A stretch of DNA of 64,000 bases from DATFVA01 sp963747755 (GCA_963747755.1 CAVVGK010000014.1:682001-746000), one strand, 5' to 3'. Shown: positions 1-9,367, counted from the first letter of the stretch. Numbers and translations: made by a program. Notes: generated by a model from the sequence alone, not told the origin.

Positions 1-1382
1 ACTACGGAAATAAGTTTAATATTGCAAGATCTATGAGCGAAGAAACCTGCAATTATTGTCATAATGCCGGGACGAAGCATGTTATCGGTGAGCAATGGCT
101 TTATTCTGGAGAAGATGCATCTGAATTTGACGGCCGGGGATTTGAAGGCGGACATGGCAAAGGCACTTACGTAGCCCGTGGTTCCAGCGCGGGGTGCGCA
201 CCATGTCATAGCGGCGCGGGTCAGGTTGAATGGGTTAAGGAAGGCAGACCGGTTAATGAATACGGACTACCTGCTGCGGTAAGCAGCGTACCGGAAACAA
301 CCAAACATACGTGCGCTACATGTCATGATCCTCACGATGCTTCGAATGAACATCAGCTGAGGTTTGCAGATATGCAGCTTGGAGACGGAACGCCCGTAAC
401 TATGCAATTGTACGGTACGGGGGCTACATGCATGCAATGTCACAGAGCGCGCGTTAATGCTCCTACCTATGCTGAAGATCCCGTAAATGCCAGCTCGCAT
501 TACGGACCTCATCATGGTCCGCAGGCCGATCTCCTGCTGGCTTCCAACCACCCTGTTTTCAGGGATGAGAATGGCGATGAAATACACTTTCCCAGCTCGC
601 CACATGCCGTTGCAGTACTGCCCGGTCATGATGAAGGAGACGCGTGCGTCAATTGTCATATGGGCGGAGATGCTAAAGTTGATGCAGATGGGAATGTAAT
701 TCTTTTAGGAGGTCATTCATGGAATATGAGCGATCCAGAAGGAAATGACTTTGTTGAAGCCTGTAATCCATGTCATGGCAGCTTCGGAGGTTCATTTAAG
801 GACAAGAAGTATTACCTGAATGGAAATGCTGATCTTGACGGCAATGGTGTTGCCGAAGGACTTCAGCCCGAGGTGAAAGGTCTGATGGAACAGCTGGCGT
901 TATTGCTACCGCCGGTGGGTGAGAATGAGGTACAGGTTCTGCCGGATGATTCAACCCTTACCCCGTCAATTATGAAATCGGCATACGCTTATATCTGGGT
1001 TGAAGAAGACAGAAGTTTCGGTATCCACAATCCAGCTTTTACAACTGCACTGCTTTATGCGGCGATAAGAGAAATGGGCGGAGTGGTTAATGTTTCGGAT
1101 GCAGAATCTGATTTGCCGGCAGATTTCAACCTGTCGCAGAATTACCCGAATCCATTTAACCCGGCTACTATAATTGAATACTCGCTGCCTGAACAATCGC
1201 ACGTGAATATCACCATCTATGATGCGTTGGGAAACGAAGTAGAGAATCTCTTCAACGGAGACAGCAATGCCGGAGTGTATAAGGTACATTGGAATGCCTC
1301 ACGCTTTGCTTCGGGAATATATTTCTATAGAATAACTGCAGGTAAATTTATGCAGGTAAAAAAGATGCTGCTCCTGAAGTAG
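1..1382 (+). CDS. Multihaem cytochrome c with T9SS sorting tail (5' partial)
   Basis: The frame is open to the left edge (codons from position 3), so the start lies outside the window; the first visible ATG is at 33. Counting from that ATG, six CxxCH haem-binding motifs sit at residues 6-10, 55-59, 94-98, 133-137, 205-209 and 244-248. A segment near residue 330 (GIHNPAFTTALLYAA) resembles the end of other multihaem cytochromes. From about residue 361 a type A C-terminal sorting domain begins (SQNYPNPFNPAT) and ends KKMLLLK. The protein is therefore expected to cross the outer membrane by T9SS and be surface-attached or released, which suggests extracellular electron transfer (inference). More haems may lie upstream. 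A strong terminator hairpin follows the stop codon. Substrate and redox partner are unknown. Confidence 0.85.
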   Translation, partial: YGNKFNIARSMSEETCNYCHNAGTKHVIGEQWLYSGEDASEFDGRGFEGGHGKGTYVARGSSAGCAPCHSGAGQVEWVKEGRPVNEYGLPAAVSSVPETTKHTCATCHDPHDASNEHQLRFADMQLGDGTPVTMQLYGTGATCMQCHRARVNAPTYAEDPVNASSHYGPHHGPQADLLLASNHPVFRDENGDEIHFPSSPHAVAVLPGHDEGDACVNCHMGGDAKVDADGNVILLGGHSWNMSDPEGNDFVEACNPCHGSFGGSFKDKKYYLNGNADLDGNGVAEGLQPEVKGLMEQLALLLPPVGENEVQVLPDDSTLTPSIMKSAYAYIWVEEDRSFGIHNPAFTTALLYAAIREMGGVVNVSDAESDLPADFNLSQNYPNPFNPATIIEYSLPEQSHVNITIYDALGNEVENLFNGDSNAGVYKVHWNASRFASGIYFYRITAGKFMQVKKMLLLK

Positions 1383-1414
1383 CCCCCGGTCATTATTTTA
1401 TAGACCTGTAAATT

Positions 1415-1447
1415 AAAACGGCTTCCAGCTAACTCGGAAGCCGTTTT
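1415..1447 (+). terminator. Hairpin terminator after the cytochrome gene
   Basis: A perfect 12-bp stem (AAAACGGCTTCC pairing with GGAAGCCGTTTT) encloses a 9-base loop, 32 bp after the stop. A-rich and T-rich flanks mean it could act on both strands. Confidence 0.85.
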
Positions 1448-1451
1448 AAAT

Positions 1452-1625
1452 TCATTTCAACAAAATCATCTTCTTAACATCTGAAAAAGTTCCCGCATTT
1501 AATTTATAGAAGTATATTCCGCTGCTTATTTTGGAGGCATCGAATTTTACTTAGTAGGTACCCGCTTTCTGCTGCCGGTTCACCAGCCTCGCAGCACTTG
1601 CCCCAATCTCGTCCTCCAAAGTTTT
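1452..1625 (-). pseudogene. Relic of a T9SS C-terminal sorting domain
   Basis: On the minus strand the sequence reads as the end of a sorting domain: LVNRQQKAGTY, stop, VKFDASKISSGIYFY, then KLNAGTFSDVKKMILLK and a stop at 1452-1454. The in-frame TAA at 1551-1553 interrupts it, and no long frame continues upstream; the recognisable homology stops at about 1625. It is the surviving 3' end of a secreted-protein gene. The rest of 1383-1731 holds the terminator at 1415-1447, and I see nothing else in it. Confidence 0.75.
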
Positions 1626-1731
1626 AGGGAACTCGCCTTTTGCTAACCTCCTTATTCCCGGAATAAAAGTCAAATGGGATCTGGGTTCCGGGCCTGATGT
1701 ATTCTATTTGATGTTCACAAAGGTATGCTTT

Positions 1732-2139
1732 TCATAAAGTATATTCTAACTTGAGCCGAGCGCCTTCTTTATCAGCAATGTATTTACCTGTACCAGTGAT
1801 ACCTTTCAATCCTCCCAATCCTGAACCGCTTATTATTTGCAAAGAAGAATCTGCCAGACCGTTCTCAAATTTCCCTTTATCTTCAATTACAAAACTTCCC
1901 TCTTTTCCCTGCAGTTTGCCTTCGAACTTCATAAGTCCTGTATACACAGCTGATGAGTTATGCGGATCATTCTGATCAAAATATTTATAAAACATCAAAT
2001 ATTCCAAAAATGCCGTCCCCTGAATTTCTCCCTCTAATGAATACTCGACAGAAGCTTTGGTCATTTTCATTTCGGCTGACATTTCTTCGTACGGTTTTTC
2101 ATCCCACTTTTTAACTTTATAGATTCCTTCGGCTTTCAT
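1732..2139 (-). CDS. DUF3224-like small protein
   Basis: A 135-residue protein without signal peptide or membrane segment. Several features match my memory of DUF3224 proteins: an early KxYEE segment, EYSLEGEIQGTAFLEYL, then GSFVIEDKGKFENG and a glycine-rich stretch with GSGLGGLKGITGTG. These proteins are small single-domain beta-barrels, related in fold to allene oxide cyclase and of unknown biochemical role. It is the third-from-left gene on this strand and ends opposite the sorting-domain relic. The family call rests on motif pattern only. Confidence 0.65.
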   Translation of the reverse strand: MKAEGIYKVKKWDEKPYEEMSAEMKMTKASVEYSLEGEIQGTAFLEYLMFYKYFDQNDPHNSSAVYTGLMKFEGKLQGKEGSFVIEDKGKFENGLADSSLQIISGSGLGGLKGITGTGKYIADKEGARLKLEYTL

Positions 2140-2219
2140 TTACAGCTCATTTTGTTAGTATTATTTGTTTCAGGGTTTGCTAATTTAAATGAATCAACGA
2201 ATCAATGCAAAATACCCTA

Positions 2220-3137
2220 TCACAGTAAGGGGGTGGAGGTTGATACTTCCTTTTTAGGTGCGGTTTTTTTGAAATTGGAGCGGGATAGCAACGTTCCGAG
2301 CTTTTTAGAATTTAATTCTTTATCATATAGTTTCTTTCCCATTTTTAATGATTGAGAATAAAATTTGGTTATTGCTTCAATTAGAATACCTTTCAACTCT
2401 TGAATATTAAAATCGATGTCTTTCTCAGCTTCATTGAGATATGAAAGCAGGTTATGATAGTCATGTAGTTTTCCAAGCTTAACCGCCAGGCTATCCAGCT
2501 GTTTTATATATCCTGACAGTTTTTTATAGCCGGCATTGCTGAGGAATTCAAAAATATGCAGGAGCTGCTTTACATATTTTCTCCAGGTGTGGAGAAGAAT
2601 TACGTCCGGATTATGGGAACTTCGCTTATAAAGTTTTTTACCGCGGCTGAAGATTCTTACGGAGACATCCTTTAACGAACTGATGTGAATCTTGTCAAAT
2701 TTAATTTCGTTTAAATCGTCTTTGATATTTTGAAAATCAGCAAGGTATGGTTTTAAGGATTCCTCTATTAATTTTTCATCCAGGTTATTCTTATTGTCGG
2801 AAATAAATTTATCACGGATATATAAAACACCGGACTCTTCCCTGCTCTCACCATCCTGAATGAATTTTCCGATTAGTTTTAAAAGCACGAAAGCATCCCT
2901 TGAATTGGAACAGCTCGTATTTATTTCTTTTAATAATTTAATTTTTTTTACTATCTGTTTGAACTGCTTTTCTTTTTCAAAAAGAACAGAGAGAGATTCC
3001 AGTCTTTTTGTCTGCTTCCTGTTATAATGGAGATTAAGGTAGGGTTCGTTCGTCTGTGAGACGGATTTATTAATTATTTCTGTCAGAAGGTGGTAAAGCT
3101 GGTATCCAACCCTGTCTTTTATTTCTGAACTTTTCAT
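2220..3137 (-). CDS. CHAD-domain protein
   Basis: A 305-residue, lysine-rich, almost wholly helical protein. The segment around residues 176-235 (LLHTWRKYVKQLLHIFEFL, then LAVKLGKLHDYHNLL) is the conserved core of a CHAD domain, with the family's basic and histidine residues. CHAD domains bind inorganic polyphosphate and are often encoded beside CYTH/triphosphatase or polyphosphate kinase genes; none is visible here. No signal peptide is seen, so it should be cytosolic. It starts 81 bp upstream of the DUF3224-like gene on the same strand and may share a transcript with it. A role in polyphosphate granules is inference. Confidence 0.8.
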   Translation of the reverse strand: MKSSEIKDRVGYQLYHLLTEIINKSVSQTNEPYLNLHYNRKQTKRLESLSVLFEKEKQFKQIVKKIKLLKEINTSCSNSRDAFVLLKLIGKFIQDGESREESGVLYIRDKFISDNKNNLDEKLIEESLKPYLADFQNIKDDLNEIKFDKIHISSLKDVSVRIFSRGKKLYKRSSHNPDVILLHTWRKYVKQLLHIFEFLSNAGYKKLSGYIKQLDSLAVKLGKLHDYHNLLSYLNEAEKDIDFNIQELKGILIEAITKFYSQSLKMGKKLYDKELNSKKLGTLLSRSNFKKTAPKKEVSTSTPLL

Positions 3138-3377
3138 TTCTGCAACTTCTGTTTTTTGAAGTATAAAACCTAAAATAATTTAATGAAACTTCGGGTTAAG
3201 AAATTGTTAATTTTTTTTACAGGTTCGGGGAATTTAATGTGGTAATATGTTTAAGCTGACGACTAATGCTTAGCGGGAGTTGTAATCGGGGTCATCAAAA
3301 TTATTTCATCTTTTAATTACATTCACTGTGTTGATGTATGAATTGAGGAATCAACTCTCCGCATACATTATATATTA

Positions 3378-3531
3378 TGGCTAAAGCCTGAATTTCATAT
3401 TATTAATTATGGTCCGTCGGTTAAAACCGACGGCAGTGCTTAATAGGCTTGCTTATATCTTCGGGTAAAATCGAGGGCAATGATTAATAGACAAACTTAT
3501 ATCTTAGGTTAAAGCCGAGGGCAATGATTAA
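3378..3531. repeat. Palindromic REP-like repeat cluster
   Basis: The 453-bp gap 3138-3590 holds no gene. Inside it lie a small palindrome GGCTAAAGCC (3379-3388), a perfect 9-bp stem with a 2-base loop (CCGTCGGTT-AA-AACCGACGG, 3414-3433), and two decayed copies of the same unit. Each unit is followed by a near-identical tail (GGCARTGMTTAATAG-like), near 3461-3495 and 3506-3531. Three units in a row, decaying left to right, resemble mobile REP or BIME elements. I see no transposase. Confidence 0.6.
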
Positions 3532-3590
3532 ACCGACTCAATTACTATACAAAGTCACGATTAATTGGAAATCAGCAAAGGAGATGTTTT

Positions 3591-5444
3591 ATGGCGATGT
3601 CAACAGATGGTAAAGGAAAAACCGGAAGCGGTGCAGGGAGCACCGTAGCAGATTATACTTTGAACAGACTGAAGGAATGGGGTGTTAAACGAATTTATGG
3701 TTATCCGGGTGACGGCATAAACGGTTTCCTCGGAGCATTCGACCGCGCGGAGGGTGAGCCGGAACTGATACAGGCACGCCACGAAGAAATGGCTGCGTTC
3801 ATGGCTACATCCCACGCAAAGTTTACCGGAGATGTAGGAGTATGCATTGCTACTTCGGGACCCGGTGCGATTCACCTGCTGAACGGACTTTATGATGCGA
3901 AACTGGATCATCAACCTGTTGTGGCGATTCTTGGACAGCAGAAACGGCTTTCGATAGGCGCCGGTTACCAGCAGGAAGTTGACCTTAATACGTTATTTAA
4001 AGACGTGGCTGCGTACATAACGACAGTTACTCACCCGGCAACAGCACGTCATACAATTGACCGCGCCGTTAGAACAGCAATTTCACAGCGTACAGTTGCT
4101 GCGGTTATTTTCCCCGAGGATATCCAGGAAAGTGATGCAATGGAAGCGCCTCCCCGCGCTCATGGCTCTGTTTTCTCCTCGATAGGTTATGTTGCTCCTG
4201 AAGTTACTCCCCCAAAAACAGAACTGCTCAAGGCCGCAGAAATTCTCAATGAAGGTAAAAAGGTGGCTATGCTTGTGGGCCAGGGCGCAGCTAAAGCTGA
4301 AGATGAAGTGCTTGAGGTTGCCGAACTTTTGGGATCAGGAATTGCCAAAGCTCTTTTAGGACGCGCGCACCCGCCGGACGATATACCTTATGTAACGGGT
4401 TCGATAGGACTCCTCGGGTCAAAAGCCAGCGATTATATGGTGATGAACTGCGATGTTCTTTTTATGATAGGAACAAGCTTCCCTTATGCCGAATGGCTGC
4501 CCAAGGAAGGAAGTGTGAAATGTGTCGAGATTGATATTGACCCGCGCTTTATAGCTCATCGCTTTCCTGTGGATGTTCCCCTTGTGGGAGATTCGAAATC
4601 AACCCTTAAGGCACTGATTCCCCTGCTTAAACGCAAAGAGGACCGCTCGTGGCGGGAAAAGATTGAGGATGAAGTAAAAAAATGGTGGGCCATTGTTGAA
4701 GACCGTGCACAGCTTGAGGGCGACCCGATGAATCCTGAATGGGTAATGCATGAATTGAATACACGAATCCCGGCCCGCTGCATTCTTACTGCAGATTCGG
4801 GTTCGTCCACTAACTGGTGGGCGCGATTACTTCAAATCCGTAAAGGAATGGATGCATCGCTTTCTGGAACACTGGCAACGATGGGAGCAGGTACGCCTTA
4901 TGCCATTGGAGCGCGCTTCGCATATCCTGACCGACCGGTAATTGCCATTGTAGGAGATGGTGCGTTTCAGATGAACGGAATGAATGAGATGATTACTATT
5001 AAACGCTATATGGACCGGCTGATGGCGCACAACCAGCCTTTTATTTTTTGTGTTTATAATAACCAGGACCTGAACCAGGTGACGTGGGAACAGCGCGTGT
5101 TGTCAGGCGATCCGAAGTACCCCGGTAGTCAATACATTCCTAATGTCGATTATCATAAATACGCTGAACTCATTGGTATGAAAGGTATTTATTGCGACAA
5201 TAAGGACAATATGGGATCTGCCTGGGATGAAGCTCTTGCTACAACCGATCGTCCTGTAATACTTGAGGTGAAGGTTGACCAGGAATGGCCTCCCCTTCCT
5301 CCTCATATTAAATTCAGTCAGGCTAAAAAGTTTTCCCGCGCAGTACTGGGAGATGAACCTGAGCGTAAAGGTATTCTTAAGAAAGCGTTCAAAGGTAAAA
5401 CTTCCGAGTTGACGGGCACGATTAAATCGAAGATTAAAAAATAA
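3591..5444 (+). CDS. Thiamine-diphosphate enzyme, pyruvate oxidase/acetolactate synthase type
   Basis: A 617-residue protein with the full three-domain layout of this superfamily. The N-terminal pyrimidine-binding domain carries the catalytic glutamate (ARHEE, E65), a central domain follows, and the C-terminal cofactor domain has GDG at 455-457 and a downstream NN pair (CVYNNQDLN) that bind metal and diphosphate. AAGGAG is well placed before ATG 3591. The tail after about residue 590 is lysine-rich (KKAFKGKTSELTGTIKSK) and could form an amphipathic membrane-binding helix, as in E. coli PoxB. No acetolactate synthase small-subunit gene or other branched-chain amino acid genes lie nearby. This favours a stand-alone pyruvate or 2-oxoacid oxidase/decarboxylase over valine synthesis. 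Exact substrate is unknown. Confidence 0.8.
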   Translation: MAMSTDGKGKTGSGAGSTVADYTLNRLKEWGVKRIYGYPGDGINGFLGAFDRAEGEPELIQARHEEMAAFMATSHAKFTGDVGVCIATSGPGAIHLLNGLYDAKLDHQPVVAILGQQKRLSIGAGYQQEVDLNTLFKDVAAYITTVTHPATARHTIDRAVRTAISQRTVAAVIFPEDIQESDAMEAPPRAHGSVFSSIGYVAPEVTPPKTELLKAAEILNEGKKVAMLVGQGAAKAEDEVLEVAELLGSGIAKALLGRAHPPDDIPYVTGSIGLLGSKASDYMVMNCDVLFMIGTSFPYAEWLPKEGSVKCVEIDIDPRFIAHRFPVDVPLVGDSKSTLKALIPLLKRKEDRSWREKIEDEVKKWWAIVEDRAQLEGDPMNPEWVMHELNTRIPARCILTADSGSSTNWWARLLQIRKGMDASLSGTLATMGAGTPYAIGARFAYPDRPVIAIVGDGAFQMNGMNEMITIKRYMDRLMAHNQPFIFCVYNNQDLNQVTWEQRVLSGDPKYPGSQYIPNVDYHKYAELIGMKGIYCDNKDNMGSAWDEALATTDRPVILEVKVDQEWPPLPPHIKFSQAKKFSRAVLGDEPERKGILKKAFKGKTSELTGTIKSKIKK

Positions 5445-5603
5445 GAAGCCCCGAAGGCGCTAAGTCCATGTTCATTTTAAGTTCGCAGCTCACGGATTGT
5501 GAAGTTCGCGATACTGAAGGATAATTTGAGGTTCTTTGCAGGGGGAATAATGAAGTTTGTTCTACCGGGAATGAAATTCGTTGATTTATAGATAAAGAAA
5601 GAG

Positions 5604-8600
5604 ATGACTATTATGATATCAGCTCCACCCAAAAATCGCCGTACACTATCAATTCCAAGTAAACCTGAACCCGCACGTCCGGGCGGGATGTCGGGCCGGG
5701 AAGAGATTGATGTAGATGGATTATACAGGGAGCTTTCCCGGGAAGTAGAAGGCGAGGTTCGTTTTGACCGCGCTTCGTTAGCACTTTATGCAACAGATTC
5801 TTCAAATTTCAGGCAGGTACCTGTGGGAGTTGTAATTCCCCGCACGCTTGAAGATGTCGTGATCACTCATCAGATATGCAGCCGCTACAGGGCGCCGATC
5901 GTGAACCGCGGAGGAGGAACAAGTCTCTCCGGTGAAACGGTGAACTTTGGAGTAGTGATGGATCACTCGAAGTACCTGAACCACATTGGAGAACCGGATG
6001 TAGTCCACCGGATGGTTACGGTCGAGAACGGAGCAATCAACGAACAGGTGAATAAAAAGACGGGAAAGGTGGGACTGGTGTTCGGTCCCGACCCTTCATC
6101 ACACGGATATTGCACAATCGGCGGTAACATCGGAAACAATTCCTGCGGAATTCATTCTGTTCAGTCGCAGTTTTATGGACCCGGTCCCCGGACTTCGGAT
6201 AACATCCATTCACTTGATGTGGTAACCTATGACGGTTATCGTTTTACCGTAGGCATTAATGAAGAAGATCAGCTTGACAGGATTATCCGGGACGGAGGAC
6301 GCAAAGGTGATATCTATAAGAAATTGCGCGACTTGCGGGATCGCTACGGGGATCTCATCCGCAAACGATATCCTCCTGTTTCAGAACTTCCGCGAAGGGT
6401 TTCCGGATTCAACCTTGATGAGCTTCTGCCAGAGCAGGGCTTCAGCGTTGCACGTTCACTTGTGGGAACAGAGAGTACCTGCGTAACAGTTCTAAAAGCC
6501 ACCCTTCTGCTGACCCCTGCTTTAATGGAGCGCGCTACTGTTGTAGTAGCTTACGACGATATTTGCCAGGCTGGTGATGAGGTAGATGAAATAATGGAAT
6601 GGAAGCCGATAGGTCTTGAGGGAATAGATCATCGTCTTTTTGAACAGGAAGGAAAAGAACATTTACACCTGGGTGGACTTGAACGTTTCCCGCAGCCCGG
6701 TACAAATTCGTGGCTGCTTGTTCAGTTCGGTGCTGATACCATTGCTGAAGTTGAGGATCAGGCTGACCGTTTTGCAAACTGGCTGCACAAGAAAAAGCAT
6801 TTTTCGAAGGATCGTGTATCAGTTTATAAAAGCAGGCAGGCCGGCGGGGATACGGAAGAACTCTGGCAGGTGCGTGAAGGAGGTCTCGGAGCAACAGCTT
6901 TTCCACCAAATGGAAAAGATCATTGGCCGGGGTGGGAGGATTCGGCGGTGCCGCCTGAGAAGGTTGGGGATTATCTCCGTGATTTGAAAAAACTATACAA
7001 GAAATACGAATTGACCGGGGCTATTTACGGTCATCTTGGTCAGGGCTGCATACATTCGAGGATCTCATTTGATCTGCGCCATGCTGATGGAATAAGGCAT
7101 TACCGGGAGTTCCTTGACGAAGCATCGGACCTCGTTGTTTCTTACGGAGGTTCGCTTTCAGGCGAGCATGGAGACGGACAGCAGCGGGCAGAGTTTCTGC
7201 ACAAGCAGTACGGTGAAGAACTGGTAAATGCTATGCGTGAATTTAAGCTGATATGGGATCCTGAATGGAAGATGAATCCCGGCAAGGTGATTGATCCTTA
7301 CCGCATCGACGAAAATTTGAAGCTGGGCGATCAGTACAATCCTCCGCATCCTAAAGTTCAGTTTGCATATGGCAAGGATGGGGGCGACTTTGCTCACGCC
7401 ACGGTACGCTGTGTAGGTGTGGGAAAGTGCCGGCAGCCTGAGGGCGTTGATGTTATGTGTCCCAGCTACATCGTAACGAAAGAGGAAAAACATACCACGC
7501 GGGGACGGGCACGACTGCTGTTCGAGATGCTGCAGGGTGATGTTATTACTGACGGCTGGAAGAGCCAGGAAGTTTACGATGCACTTGACCTCTGTTTGGG
7601 ATGTAAAGGATGCACGTCCGATTGTCCCGTACACGTTGATATGCCGACATACAAAGCCGAGTTTCTTTACCATCACTACAAAGGATTAAGCAGGTTCCGC
7701 AATCGCTATATGTATTCTTTCGGCTTCATCGACAAATTCTCCCGTCTGGCTTCGCTGGCCCCGGAGGTAGTTAACTTTGTTACACAGACACCGGGATTAT
7801 CATCTTTAACCAAATGGATAGGCGGATTGGATCAGCACCGAAGGATTCCGAAGTTTGCGCCGATGACACTTCAGAGCTGGTACAAGGAGCGCGGAGGTTC
7901 CAAACATCCGAACGGCCCACGTGTTATCCTCTGGCCTGATACCTTCAACAACCATTTACATACTGATGTCGGGGTGGCCTCAGTAGAAGCACTGGAAGAA
8001 GCAGGGTTCCGTGTATTGATGCCTGAGGGGCATGTATGCTGCGGACGGCCGCTCTATGATTATGGGTTTCTTGACATAGCGCGTAAGTACCTGCGCCGTA
8101 CTATGAACCTTCTGAAAGATGAGATCCGCCAGGGAACTCCGGTGGTTGGAATGGAACCAAGCTGTCTCGCCGTTTTCCGCGACGAACTGCCGAATTTATT
8201 TCCTCACAATGAAGACGCAGACAGGCTTTCGAAAAATGCTTTTCACTGGGCGGAATTTTTTATGGACCGCGGACTGGATGTACCGCATCTCGAAAGGGAT
8301 GCGTTGCTGTGGGGGCACTGTCACCACAAAGCTACCGGTGGTATTGAGCCGGAGCAGAAGCTGCTGGAGAAAATGGGACTAAATGTTAATGAAGTTAAAG
8401 GCGGCTGCTGCGGGTTAGCAGGTTCGTGGGGTTTTGAGCAGGGCAAGTATGATATGTCGATGGACTGCGGTGAAATAGCCCTCCTCCCTGCTGTTCGGAA
8501 GGCACAGGCCGACAAAATTATTATAGCCAACGGGTTTTCCTGTAAGACTCAGATAGAAGAGGCTAGCGTAGGCCGTAAGGCGCTTCATACAGCGCAGGTA

Positions 8601-8786
8601 ATGAAAATGGCACGCGATTACGGCGTAAGTTCTTACAGAGGACCACGTCCGGAGCGTGACATCCCATCTAAACCCGCTCCTTCACTTGCGGTTCGTATTG
8701 CGAGAACGGCTGCTGCTGTAATAGCCGGTGCGACGGTTTTAACAGGAGGGTTATGGCTGGCGAAGAAAACGATTGACCGGCTTTAA
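5604..8786 (+). CDS. FAD-linked oxidase fused to Fe-S subunit (D-lactate/glycolate dehydrogenase type)
   Basis: A 1060-residue fusion. Residues about 60-590 form a GlcD/D-2-hydroxyacid dehydrogenase flavin module: RGGGTSLSGET near 101-111, PDPSSHGYCTIGGN near 162, GHLGQGC near 478, SGEHGDGQQR. Residues about 600-1010 form a GlpC/GlcF-like iron-sulfur module with two 4Fe-4S motifs (CVGVGKC near 602; CLGCKGCTSDCP near 663) and two CCG segments (CCGRPLY near 812; CCGLAGS near 935). A hydrophobic C-terminal helix (about 1030-1052) probably anchors it to the inner membrane. It should oxidise a D-2-hydroxyacid such as lactate or 2-hydroxyglutarate and pass electrons to quinone. It lies 159 bp after the thiamine-diphosphate enzyme on the same strand, suggesting a shared lactate/pyruvate role (inference). 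Confidence 0.87.
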   Translation: MTIMISAPPKNRRTLSIPSKPEPARPGGMSGREEIDVDGLYRELSREVEGEVRFDRASLALYATDSSNFRQVPVGVVIPRTLEDVVITHQICSRYRAPIVNRGGGTSLSGETVNFGVVMDHSKYLNHIGEPDVVHRMVTVENGAINEQVNKKTGKVGLVFGPDPSSHGYCTIGGNIGNNSCGIHSVQSQFYGPGPRTSDNIHSLDVVTYDGYRFTVGINEEDQLDRIIRDGGRKGDIYKKLRDLRDRYGDLIRKRYPPVSELPRRVSGFNLDELLPEQGFSVARSLVGTESTCVTVLKATLLLTPALMERATVVVAYDDICQAGDEVDEIMEWKPIGLEGIDHRLFEQEGKEHLHLGGLERFPQPGTNSWLLVQFGADTIAEVEDQADRFANWLHKKKHFSKDRVSVYKSRQAGGDTEELWQVREGGLGATAFPPNGKDHWPGWEDSAVPPEKVGDYLRDLKKLYKKYELTGAIYGHLGQGCIHSRISFDLRHADGIRHYREFLDEASDLVVSYGGSLSGEHGDGQQRAEFLHKQYGEELVNAMREFKLIWDPEWKMNPGKVIDPYRIDENLKLGDQYNPPHPKVQFAYGKDGGDFAHATVRCVGVGKCRQPEGVDVMCPSYIVTKEEKHTTRGRARLLFEMLQGDVITDGWKSQEVYDALDLCLGCKGCTSDCPVHVDMPTYKAEFLYHHYKGLSRFRNRYMYSFGFIDKFSRLASLAPEVVNFVTQTPGLSSLTKWIGGLDQHRRIPKFAPMTLQSWYKERGGSKHPNGPRVILWPDTFNNHLHTDVGVASVEALEEAGFRVLMPEGHVCCGRPLYDYGFLDIARKYLRRTMNLLKDEIRQGTPVVGMEPSCLAVFRDELPNLFPHNEDADRLSKNAFHWAEFFMDRGLDVPHLERDALLWGHCHHKATGGIEPEQKLLEKMGLNVNEVKGGCCGLAGSWGFEQGKYDMSMDCGEIALLPAVRKAQADKIIIANGFSCKTQIEEASVGRKALHTAQVMKMARDYGVSSYRGPRPERDIPSKPAPSLAVRIARTAAAVIAGATVLTGGLWLAKKTIDRL

Positions 8787-8797
8787 TCTTCAATTAT

Positions 8798-9367
8798 CTA
8801 AATTTTAAGTGAGCCCCGGAAGCCGCGGGCTGCATAATAGGATTCCGCTCCATTATGGTATGTAAAAACAGTATCATAGCGGCGGTCGCAGAAAATAGCT
8901 CCTCCCAGTTTCCTTATGTTATCGGGGGTTTTCACCCAGCTGGAAGTTTTGAGATCAAATTCGCCAATTTTCTGTAATTCCCGGTACTGCTCCTCTGTTA
9001 AAAGCTCAATGCCTATGGCAGCTGCCGCATCGACAGCATTATTCTTTGGTTTATTTTCTTTCCTCGATTCCAGTGCTTCACGGTCGTAGCAAAAACTCCT
9101 GCGGCCTTTAGGACTCTCAGCCGAACAATCGTAAAAAATATATTCACCCGACTTCTTATCAAAACCAACCACATCCGGTTCACCGCTTGTATTTTCCATT
9201 TCATAAAGCGTCAGCAGCTTATCCGAATTCTTTTCAAGCTTAGCCAGTACATTTGGCCACTCAAGTCCCTTATGCCGATTCATATTTTTCTCAAAACGAT
9301 CCTGCAATGTTTGGACAAGTCCCTCACTCTGTGCGGCTGTCAATTTCTTTTTTGTCATAGTACTCAT
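8798..9367 (-). CDS. DUF4256-family protein
   Basis: A 189-residue soluble protein. Characteristic stretches are EGLVQTLQDRFEKNMNRHKG, EPDVVGFDKKSGEYIFYDCS, ESPKGRRSFCYDREALESR and the C-terminal FTYHNGAESYYAARGFRG. I recognise this pattern as DUF4256, a widespread family of unknown function. A second in-frame ATG at 9358 could be the true start; neither has a clear ribosome-binding site. It converges with the dehydrogenase gene, leaving only 11 bp between stop codons, and no terminator hairpin is visible there. Confidence 0.75.
   Translation of the reverse strand: MSTMTKKKLTAAQSEGLVQTLQDRFEKNMNRHKGLEWPNVLAKLEKNSDKLLTLYEMENTSGEPDVVGFDKKSGEYIFYDCSAESPKGRRSFCYDREALESRKENKPKNNAVDAAAAIGIELLTEEQYRELQKIGEFDLKTSSWVKTPDNIRKLGGAIFCDRRYDTVFTYHNGAESYYAARGFRGSLKI

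Noticed and set aside
3138..3590. Possible CRISPR array
   Set aside because: The repeats are palindromic, few and decayed, with no regular spacers or cas genes.
7158..7676. A 172-residue open frame on the minus strand
   Set aside because: It lies wholly within the FAD/Fe-S dehydrogenase gene, opposite conserved motifs, and has no ribosome-binding site or family resemblance.
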